DNA of 48,543 nucleotides, from the NCBI GenBank assembly GCA_028280285.1, contig JANQMA010000041.1, positions 1 to 48,543 of the forward strand. Direction: 5' to 3'. Numbering within the stretch: position 1 is the stretch's first letter; every line of letters begins with the position of its first letter. The notes beneath the pieces were generated by a model, which saw only the letters and a list, made by a program, of their open reading frames with translations, was not told the origin of the DNA and made no database searches. The DNA is from Candidatus Omnitrophota bacterium. GTDB lineage: Bacteria > Omnitrophota > Gorgyraeia > Zapsychrales > Zapsychraceae. Of this stretch, positions 41,906-48,543 are shown in pieces. The position numbers were made by a program, and so were the translations under genes.

Positions 41906-44539
41906 ATGAACGATTTACCGACTAAATATAATTTTAAAGAAATAGATGCGAAGTGGGCCGATAGGTGGGTTAAGGATAATGTATTCAATGCCAAGGCCGA
42001 CACGAAAAAAGCGCCGTATGTGATCACGATCCCGCCGCCGAATGTGACGGGCATCCTGCATATGGGACATGCCTTAAACAACACTTTGCAGGATATCATT
42101 GTCCGTTACAAACGCATGAAGGGTGATGAGGCGTGCTGGATGGTCGGGACCGACCATGCCGGCATTGCCACGCAAAATGTCGTTGAGAAAAAACTCGCGC
42201 AAGAAAACAAAACGCGCCATGATGTCGGCCGTGAAGAGTTTCTTAAAGAAGTCTGGGACTGGAAAGAGCATCACGGCTCAACCATTATAAGGCAGCTCAA
42301 GGCCCTTGGCGCCTCCTGCGACTGGCCGCGCGAACGCTTCACTATGGATGAGGGTTATTCCGAGGCCGTTAAAAAGGTCTTCATCGAACTCTACAAAAAA
42401 GATTTGATCTATCAGGGCGAGCGCATTATCAACTGGTGCCCGCGCTGCAACACCGCTTTATCTGATGAAGAGGCCGAGCATCAGGAGCATCAAGGCACAC
42501 TCACGCACATCCGTTATCCGTTTAAAGATAATCCAACAAAGCACGTGATTGTTGCGACCACCCGTCCGGAGACCATGCTGGGCGATACCGCTGTAGCCGT
42601 TAACCCGGAAGATAAACGTTATAAAGATTGCATCGGCCAAACGCTGATTCTGCCGCTTATGAATCGGGAAATCAAAATCATTGCCGATGACTTTGTTGAT
42701 CCGGAGTTTGGAACAGGGGCCGTTAAGGTAACGCCCGCGCATGACCCCAATGACTTTGGCATGGGACAACGCCACAACCTTGAATTTATCAATGTGATGC
42801 ATGAAGACGGCCGTATCAATAACAATGGCGGCGCGTTTAGCGGGCTCGACCGTTTTGAAGCGCGCAAAAAGGTTGTGGAAAAATTAAAGGAAGACGGCTT
42901 TTTCGAAAAAGTGGAGGATCATACCCACGCGGTCGGCCATTGTTATCGTTGTGATGACATTATAGAGCCGTATTTATCGAAGCAGTGGTTTGTAAAGATG
43001 GAGCCGCTCGCGGGGCCTGCCATTGATGCCGTTAAGACAGGCAAAATCAAATTTCACCCGGCGCGCTGGGAAAAAACATATATGAACTGGATGGAAAACA
43101 TCCGCGACTGGTGCATCTCGCGTCAAATCTGGTGGGGGCACCGCATCCCGGTTTGGTATGACGCAGAGGGTAATATTTTTGTCGCGCATGATGAAGACGA
43201 AGCCAAGGCGCAGGCAAAAGAAAAACACGGCAAAGATGTCGCGCTCAGACAAGATGAAGACGTGCTGGATACATGGTTTTCCTCATGGCTGTGGCCGTTT
43301 GCCACCTTTGGCTGGCCGGAGAAAACAGACGACCTTAAAACATTTTATCCGGGCCATGCGCTGTTTACGGCGCCTGAAATTATCTTTTTCTGGGTGGCCC
43401 GCATGATCATGGCCGGGTATGAATTCATGGGCGACCTGCCGTTTAAAGATGTCTACATTCACGGAACCGTGCGTGATGCCAAAGGACGCAAGATGTCTAA
43501 ATCGCTCGGTAACTCGATCGATCCTTTGGATATTATTGAAAAGTACGGGGCGGATGCGCTGCGTTTCAGTTTGATCATTAACTCAGGCCAGGACCTTTAT
43601 ATCTCGGAAGAGAAATTTGAAATCGGCCGCAACTTTGCCAATAAAATCTGGAACGCTTCACGATTGGTTATGATGAACACCGAAGGCGTTGATACAAGCA
43701 CATCTCTAAGCGATATCGCCCAAAATGATCTTGATTTGCCCGACAAGTGGATCATTTCCTCTTTGAATACAACGATCGACAAGGTCAGCACCGCGATCGA
43801 AAGCTACCGTTATTCCGAGGCCGAGAGCCTGATCTATGATTTCTTCTGGAAAAATTTCTGCGACTGGTATTTGGAAATCATTAAAAACCGCTGGGATGAT
43901 CCGACGACCAAGCAAGTGGCGCGCAAGGTCTTGGAAGAGTCACTGCGCATCATGCATCCGTTTCTGCCGTTTGTGACCGAAGAGGTCTGGCAGCATTTAA
44001 AAGAAGGTAACACCTTGTTATGCGTTGACGCGTGGCCCCAAAGCAATGCCAAGTTGATTGATCAAAAAATTGAGACGGAAATGGCAACGATCTTCGAACT
44101 CATCGGTTCGATCCGTAATATCCGCGCTGAGTGGAATATCAAGCCGGGTGAGAAAATCGATTGTTATGTAAGCACAGAAGAAGATAAAGCGCTCCTCGAA
44201 AACAATGCCGATTTAATTACAAGTCTCGCACGGCTTGGATCGATCACCATCGAAGATAAACTCTCGCAAACCAAAAATGTCGCTTCCACCGTTGTCGGGC
44301 CGATCAAATGCGCGATACCGCTCGGCGATGTGATCGATGTGGATAAAGAGAAGAAACGCATTGAGAAACAAATCGCGGATCATACCAAGCAGCGCACCGG
44401 GATTGAGAAGAGACTAAGCAATGAAAACTTTGTCGCCAAGGCCCCGGCGGATGTCATCGATAAAGATAAAGAAAAGCTGAAAGGGCTGATTGATAAGATT
44501 GAAAAGATGCAAGAGGTTGTTAATGCTTTAAAGCCGTAG
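41906..44539 (+). CDS. valS: Valyl-tRNA synthetase
   Basis: The product has 877 residues from the ATG at 41906. The class I HIGH motif is HMGH (52-55, in NVTGILHMGHALN) and KMSKS is at 529-533. The catalytic core has AGIATQNVVEKKL, and the editing (CP1) domain has VATTRPETMLGDTAVAVNP. A C-terminal coiled coil, rich in Lys and Glu, covers about 815-877, as in bacterial ValRS. The frame is open to a GTG at 41870 inside the REP element, but that lead is not family-like. Confidence 0.97.
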   Translation: MNDLPTKYNFKEIDAKWADRWVKDNVFNAKADTKKAPYVITIPPPNVTGILHMGHALNNTLQDIIVRYKRMKGDEACWMVGTDHAGIATQNVVEKKLAQENKTRHDVGREEFLKEVWDWKEHHGSTIIRQLKALGASCDWPRERFTMDEGYSEAVKKVFIELYKKDLIYQGERIINWCPRCNTALSDEEAEHQEHQGTLTHIRYPFKDNPTKHVIVATTRPETMLGDTAVAVNPEDKRYKDCIGQTLILPLMNREIKIIADDFVDPEFGTGAVKVTPAHDPNDFGMGQRHNLEFINVMHEDGRINNNGGAFSGLDRFEARKKVVEKLKEDGFFEKVEDHTHAVGHCYRCDDIIEPYLSKQWFVKMEPLAGPAIDAVKTGKIKFHPARWEKTYMNWMENIRDWCISRQIWWGHRIPVWYDAEGNIFVAHDEDEAKAQAKEKHGKDVALRQDEDVLDTWFSSWLWPFATFGWPEKTDDLKTFYPGHALFTAPEIIFFWVARMIMAGYEFMGDLPFKDVYIHGTVRDAKGRKMSKSLGNSIDPLDIIEKYGADALRFSLIINSGQDLYISEEKFEIGRNFANKIWNASRLVMMNTEGVDTSTSLSDIAQNDLDLPDKWIISSLNTTIDKVSTAIESYRYSEAESLIYDFFWKNFCDWYLEIIKNRWDDPTTKQVARKVLEESLRIMHPFLPFVTEEVWQHLKEGNTLLCVDAWPQSNAKLIDQKIETEMATIFELIGSIRNIRAEWNIKPGEKIDCYVSTEEDKALLENNADLITSLARLGSITIEDKLSQTKNVASTVVGPIKCAIPLGDVIDVDKEKKRIEKQIADHTKQRTGIEKRLSNENFVAKAPADVIDKDKEKLKGLIDKIEKMQEVVNALKP

Positions 44540-44550
44540 GCCATAAAAAG

Positions 44551-44610
44551 GTGTTAGGTGTGAGGTTTTGGGTTTTAGTCGACTAACACCAAACACCTAA
44601 AACCTAACAC
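44551..44610. repeat. Heptamer hairpin element, word GTGTTAG
   Basis: Words GTGTTAG, GTGTGAG, GTTTTGG and GTTTTAG fill 44551-44578, with a 4-base loop. Words CTAACAC, CAAACAC, CTAAAAC and CTAACAC fill 44583-44610. It lies between valS and nadC. This is a complete 4+4 copy. Confidence 0.9.
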
Positions 44611-44645
44611 CTCAAATCACGACATAGAACATACAGTTTATAATA

Positions 44646-45500
44646 ATGAATAAAACTGTCATCAAACAAATCATCAAACTCGCTTTAATCGAAGATGCGG
44701 CGGCAAAAGATATAACGAGCAACACGTTGATTGCGAAGTCCGCGACATGCACCGGTAAAATTGTCGCCCGTCAAGCAGGTGTAGTCGCCGGGCTTGAGTT
44801 GGCCAAGGCCGCGTTTGTCGAGTTCGACAAATCAGTTAAAGTCAAACTGCTTAAAAAAGACGGCAGCACCGTGCGCCGCGGCGCGACGCTCGCCACTGTC
44901 ACAGGGCCGACCCGCTCGGTTTTAGCCAGTGAACGCACCGCCCTTAATTTTCTTGGGTTTCTATCCGGCATCGCCACGACAACCAATGCTTATGTGAAAG
45001 AAACGCGCCCATACAAAGTAAAGATTCTGGACACCCGCAAAACCACGCCGACTTTGCGCGGCTTTCAAAAATATGCCGTTAAATGCGGGGGAGGGACTAA
45101 TCACCGCTTTGACTTAAACGAACTTGTGCTGATCAAAGACAATCACCGCGCGATATATAAAAAATTCACAAGCCTTGCGGCTGCGGTTCAAAAATTCCGC
45201 ACACAAACCAAAAAACCGATTGAGGTTGAGGTCGATACACTTGATGAGTTTAAAGATGCCTTAGCCGGAGAGCCTGACCTTATTTTGCTTGATAATATGA
45301 CAACAGCCGAAATGCGCAAGGCTGTTGCGATCGCGCGCAAGCTACCGCTTAAAAAACGTCCGCTTCTCGAAGCCTCCGGCGGCGTAACGCTGCGTAATGT
45401 CAAAGCTATCGCGAAAACCGGTGTCGATCATATTTCCATCGGCGCACTGACACACAGCCATCAAAATTTTGATGTGTCTTTGGAGATCAAAGATGCTTAA
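44646..45500 (+). CDS. nadC: Nicotinate-nucleotide pyrophosphorylase (quinolinate phosphoribosyltransferase)
   Basis: The enzyme converts quinolinate and PRPP to nicotinate mononucleotide in NAD synthesis. The product has 284 residues. Substrate-binding segments are SERTALNFLGFLSGIAT, DTRKTTPTLRGFQKYAVKCGGGTNHRFDLNE and the barrel strands VEVDTLDEF, ILLDNM and LEASGGVTL. No nadA or nadB is nearby. The following gene starts 8 bases before its stop. Confidence 0.96.
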   Translation: MNKTVIKQIIKLALIEDAAAKDITSNTLIAKSATCTGKIVARQAGVVAGLELAKAAFVEFDKSVKVKLLKKDGSTVRRGATLATVTGPTRSVLASERTALNFLGFLSGIATTTNAYVKETRPYKVKILDTRKTTPTLRGFQKYAVKCGGGTNHRFDLNELVLIKDNHRAIYKKFTSLAAAVQKFRTQTKKPIEVEVDTLDEFKDALAGEPDLILLDNMTTAEMRKAVAIARKLPLKKRPLLEASGGVTLRNVKAIAKTGVDHISIGALTHSHQNFDVSLEIKDA

Positions 45501-46149
45501 AAAATATGTAACAACCCTTTTACTTTCTAGTGCACTTTGCTTGAGTTTACCTCATGGAATATTTGCACAAGACATGTTTGATGACCGCAGTCATTTGAAA
45601 GGTTTTATCGACAAATACCAGGACGTCCCCAAAGAAATCCTGCTGGAAATGATCAAGGATGATACGCTCACCGATTTCAAAACCGCCGCGGCCGTTAATG
45701 TGTTTAAAAAAAAATACAGCGCCGAGGCTGTCTCCAGAGAAAAGAAGAGGGTTGAGAAAATTCTGATCCGCCGTCTTAAAGACACCTCATCGCCTTTTGT
45801 GCAAGTGGAGATCATCGGCACGCTGGTTCAAATGGACCGCTATAAATACTTTAAGGCCATGGTGCCGCAGCTGATCTCTAAACTGAACCATTACAATAAT
45901 GTGGTTAACGAAATGGCCTATACCAATCTTGATCAAATTATTCAATCCGGCACCGGGCGGCCGCGTGAAGCGCGTATTGTTTTTAACACGCTACGTAAAA
46001 TTTTATTTCTTTCCCGCAAACGCTTAGCGACCGTGGAAACGCCGGACCAAAACCTCGCCAACAAGCTCAATCTTGTGCGCTGGTCGATCAAGGTGCTTGG
46101 CAATGAATACCTCAAAAAATTGCCAAATGAAGCGTTGAATTTATTGTAA
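45493..46149 (+). CDS. Secreted protein of unknown function, HEAT-like helices
   Basis: The product has 218 residues from the ATG at 45493, which has GGAG 7 bases upstream and overlaps nadC by 8 bases. The signal peptide is at about 1-26 (ending FAQ-DM). The mature part is all helical with paired helices (AAAVNVFKKK, VEIIGTLVQM, KAMVPQLISKLN), like HEAT repeats, and many Lys/Arg residues. I do not recognise the family. The CPBP protease gene follows after 2 bases. Confidence 0.7.
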   Translation: MLKKYVTTLLLSSALCLSLPHGIFAQDMFDDRSHLKGFIDKYQDVPKEILLEMIKDDTLTDFKTAAAVNVFKKKYSAEAVSREKKRVEKILIRRLKDTSSPFVQVEIIGTLVQMDRYKYFKAMVPQLISKLNHYNNVVNEMAYTNLDQIIQSGTGRPREARIVFNTLRKILFLSRKRLATVETPDQNLANKLNLVRWSIKVLGNEYLKKLPNEALNLL

Positions 46150-46151
46150 AA

Positions 46152-47984
46152 ATGAAGATTTCTAAAACATCCTGGGTCATTTTTACATTACTTGCTATTA
46201 TCGCCGCCACCATTTGGCTGCGCTTCAGTTTTCCCCAATTATCCTTTATCAACCTATCCGTCGACCGCACGGAAGCTTTAACAATCGCCGAGGAATTTTT
46301 ATCTTCCCAACAAAAAAACATAACAGATTACACAAGCGCCGTTGTTTTTAGAATCGATGATCATGCTAATCAATACCTGCAAAAGAATGTAGGGATGGAT
46401 GGCCTGCGCGATTTTATCAAAACCCACAGCTTCGATCTTTTTTACTGGCACATCCGCTTTTTTAAAGAAAACCAAAAGGAAGAATATGTCTTATCGGTCA
46501 GCAGTAAGACAGGAGAGGTACTGTCGTTTAAACACATCATCGATGAAAATGTGGCCGCCGCCGAAATCTCAAAAGAAGAAGCCAGACAAAAAGCCGAGGC
46601 CTTTTTAAACACATTTTACGGATTTGATTTAAACGCGTACGCATTCGCCGATGAGTTAACTAAAAAACATGACAACCGCCGCGACTATTCCTTTACCTGG
46701 CATAAAGAGGGAGTAACAATTTCCTGGTCGGATGAAGAAACATCAACAGCCAAGCTTTCGACTGCGGTTAAAATAAACGGTGATCAAATCCTCTCATTTA
46801 GCAAACAAATACTCGACATCCCGGACGGATTTACGCGTTTTATCAAAGCGCAGAAGGACATTGGAAGCAATCTCATGACCGTTGTCAGTGTGATCAATAT
46901 CATCTTTATCGGAATCGCGGTTTTTTATGTCACCGTCAAACGCAATCAGCTCGCCATGTTTACCACCAAAAATTTCTACATCTTTATAACGGCTTTTGTT
47001 TTTTCACTGATGCTCGGTTCATACTTGAATCAATTCCAGCATATTTTATTTCAATACCAGACATCGACCCCGTTTAACAGTTTTCTGGGACGCAGTATTA
47101 TCAATTACGTTTTAAGCGCAGTCATCACATCGGTGCTCATTATTATGCCGAGCTTGGCCGGCGAATCACTGCATTATGAAATGCCGGATAAAAGAGAAGA
47201 GGGTTCGTTTCTGCATTACCTGCGTTCAACATTTTTAACACGCAGTGTCACCGCATCCATTGTTTTAGGATATCTCGTCTGCATCATTATGCTCGGATTG
47301 CAATCAACCATTACCAGACTCGGTCAGCAGTATTGCGGTGTCTGGGTCGAATATACGTGGATGAATAATTTATCGACGGCCTATTTGCCGTTTTTAGCGG
47401 CATTCATTTTGGCCTTTCAGGCTGCCTGCTCAGAAGAATTGATTTACCGGTTTTTCGCGTTTAACTGGATCAAAAAAATAGGCGGGAGTGTTGTTGTGGC
47501 CATTATCGTCACAGCCCTTGTCTGGGGATTTTCCCACAGTAATTATCCGGTCTTTCCAACATGGTTTAGGGGCGTGGAGGTAACCATTCTTGGGCTGTTC
47601 CTCGGATTTATTTATGTGCGCCTCGGACTGATCACGGTGCTTGTGGCCCATTATCTGTTCAATGCCTTTTGGATTTCGGCCGCGTATTTATTCGGAACCA
47701 GCACACCGCTTGATTTTTATGCATGTCTTGGCGTTTGTTTACTGCCACTGGTGTTTGGCCTCATCGCCTACATAAAAAACAGACCGGTCAACGAAAGGCC
47801 GATGATCTGGAAGCTGAATGAACATCAAACTTATAATCTCGATGTTCTTACCTATTATCTGTCCGTCCATTGGGATGAATACAAAGACCGTCCGCATACT
47901 GAAATAGTGCGCGAAATCGTCGCCCATGGTTGGGACATGGCCGTTGTGGAAGAGGCTCTGGCAGAAATTCGCAAATCTAAATAA
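46152..47984 (+). CDS. CPBP-family intramembrane glutamic protease with PepSY-like extracytoplasmic domain
   Basis: The product has 610 residues. A first membrane helix (about 8-25) is followed by an extracytoplasmic region (about 26-235) with PepSY-like pieces (YVLSVSSKTGEVLSFKH, then ISKEEARQKAEAFLN). About eight membrane helices come next. The CPBP (CAAX/Abi) active site is EELIYR (Glu428, Glu429, Arg433), His462 in FSHSNY and His500 in AHYLFN. Such proteases cleave membrane substrates or process prenylated or exported peptides. Its substrate is unknown; the preceding secreted protein is a possible partner. Confidence 0.85.
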   Translation: MKISKTSWVIFTLLAIIAATIWLRFSFPQLSFINLSVDRTEALTIAEEFLSSQQKNITDYTSAVVFRIDDHANQYLQKNVGMDGLRDFIKTHSFDLFYWHIRFFKENQKEEYVLSVSSKTGEVLSFKHIIDENVAAAEISKEEARQKAEAFLNTFYGFDLNAYAFADELTKKHDNRRDYSFTWHKEGVTISWSDEETSTAKLSTAVKINGDQILSFSKQILDIPDGFTRFIKAQKDIGSNLMTVVSVINIIFIGIAVFYVTVKRNQLAMFTTKNFYIFITAFVFSLMLGSYLNQFQHILFQYQTSTPFNSFLGRSIINYVLSAVITSVLIIMPSLAGESLHYEMPDKREEGSFLHYLRSTFLTRSVTASIVLGYLVCIIMLGLQSTITRLGQQYCGVWVEYTWMNNLSTAYLPFLAAFILAFQAACSEELIYRFFAFNWIKKIGGSVVVAIIVTALVWGFSHSNYPVFPTWFRGVEVTILGLFLGFIYVRLGLITVLVAHYLFNAFWISAAYLFGTSTPLDFYACLGVCLLPLVFGLIAYIKNRPVNERPMIWKLNEHQTYNLDVLTYYLSVHWDEYKDRPHTEIVREIVAHGWDMAVVEEALAEIRKSK

Positions 47985-48008
47985 CCCTTATGTATACATG
48001 CAAAAGCG

Positions 48009-48036
48009 TTGTCAAATAGTGATTTTTTGCTATACT
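48009..48036 (+). promoter_or_regulatory. Putative promoter of the FAD-subunit gene
   Basis: TTGTCA (48009-48014) and TATACT (48031-48036) are separated by 16 bases. The start site would be about 28 bases before the ATG at 48071. Confidence 0.55.
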
Positions 48037-48070
48037 AAGGCCCGTATAAGTAATATTAATAGTTATAGCA

Positions 48071-48543
48071 ATGCTTTTAAATCCCACTCAAATCCATATC
48101 CCCGAAACAGTAGAGGAGGCCTGCAAGCTTCTGAGCGAGCTGGAGGATTTTAAGATCCAGGCCGGAGGGACGTTTCTAGTCAACAGCCTCAAGCACTCCA
48201 AACAGGCCGGACGCAAGACACCAGCCCATATTGTTTCTTTGCATAAATTAGATCATCTGCGCGGCATTGAACTGACCGACACCGAAATGACCATCCAGGC
48301 CATGACCACCGTTGCCGAGCTTTACGACAGTGAACATTTAATCGATAATTTCCAAATCTTCCGCACGGTCTGCAAAGATATCTCAACCCAGCCGATCCGC
48401 AATATGGCCACCGTTGGCGGCAACCTGACCTGCCGCTATACCTGGACCGAGATGCCGGCGGTTATGACCGGGCTTGGCGCGACCCTGCATTTTATGGACA
48501 CAGACGGCAAGGCCATCGCCATGCCGGCCGAAGATTTTTTCAA
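48071..48543 (+). CDS. FAD-binding subunit of a molybdenum hydroxylase (xanthine/CO dehydrogenase CoxM-like), 5' part
   Basis: The 157 visible residues run off the end of the window. The N-terminus has IHIPETVEEACKLLSEL, then the FAD pyrophosphate loop QAGGTFLVN and the second FAD motif QPIRNMATVGGNLT. This is the pattern of the medium subunit of xanthine dehydrogenase, CO dehydrogenase and related enzymes. The small FeS and large Mo subunits would be expected beyond the window. Mid-sequence Cys residues are few. A clear promoter precedes it, so it probably begins a new operon. Confidence 0.85.
   Translation, partial: MLLNPTQIHIPETVEEACKLLSELEDFKIQAGGTFLVNSLKHSKQAGRKTPAHIVSLHKLDHLRGIELTDTEMTIQAMTTVAELYDSEHLIDNFQIFRTVCKDISTQPIRNMATVGGNLTCRYTWTEMPAVMTGLGATLHFMDTDGKAIAMPAEDFF

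Noticed and set aside
1723-44610. Heptamer hairpins as simple Rho-independent terminators
   Set aside because: They lack U-runs, lie between co-directional genes that look co-transcribed, sit in a 5' leader (ftsH) and also occur inside coding sequence.
45469-45492. Upstream ATG for the secreted protein at 45469
   Set aside because: It would place eight polar residues before the signal peptide. The ATG at 45493 has a ribosome site and a normal signal peptide.

Overview
The window (48,543 bp) is a gene-dense bacterial chromosome segment of moderate GC content. Gene content points to an uncultivated member of the Omnitrophota (former candidate phylum OP3). The main pointer is a 2,042-residue exported-looking protein at 17103-23231. 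Its conserved N- and C-terminal regions and its D-[TS]-A-A-M junctions resemble large Omnitrophota proteins as I remember them. That placement is an inference from memory; no database was searched.

Layout. (1) 1-8412: tRNA-Met(CAT), a degenerate nuclease-like protein, then tilS, ftsH, folP, cdaA, a 31-residue CdaR/YbbR-like microprotein, pdxJ, acpS, nnrD and queH, all on the + strand. (2) 8487-15682: a surface-glycan cluster with a GT2, two methyltransferases, a flippase-like membrane protein, two GT4 enzymes and, on the - strand, a GT-C membrane glycosyltransferase. (3) 15715-16920 (-): a phosphofructokinase with pyrophosphate-type residues. (4) 17103-23231: the giant modular protein. (5) 23240-23945: a Phd/VapB-VapC toxin-antitoxin pair with its own promoter, convergent with recN. 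(6) 25614-31141: an AT-rich repeat region, a TPR glycosyltransferase-like membrane protein, tRNA-Gly, a second GT-C protein, tRNA-Tyr, tRNA-Thr and a GT2. (7) 31154-40196: gpsA, tRNA-Pro, a PilZ protein, then an amino-acid block hom, thrC, coaB, apgM, lysC, cimA. (8) 40250-41868: an accessory island with a BRO/DinD-like gene, a remnant of a related gene, and a REP-associated tyrosine transposase. (9) 41906-48543: valS, nadC, a secreted protein, a CPBP intramembrane protease, and the start of a molybdenum-hydroxylase-type FAD subunit.

The aspartate-family block supplies homoserine and threonine, but no classical thrB is visible. The ApgM-like protein beside thrC is a plausible replacement homoserine kinase. 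CimA would allow isoleucine synthesis from pyruvate without threonine.

The most unusual feature is a dispersed family of hairpins built from 7-base words. Many gaps between co-directional genes hold an imperfect inverted repeat whose arms are each about four tandem heptamers. Arm length and periodicity are conserved but the word differs at every locus. Related heptamer tracts, and other palindromes (REP-like, REPIN-like and a 24-bp perfect inverted repeat), also sit in frame inside protein-coding genes. The second unusual feature is the giant protein, in which D-[TS]-A-A-M pentapeptides mark the borders between unrelated modules.
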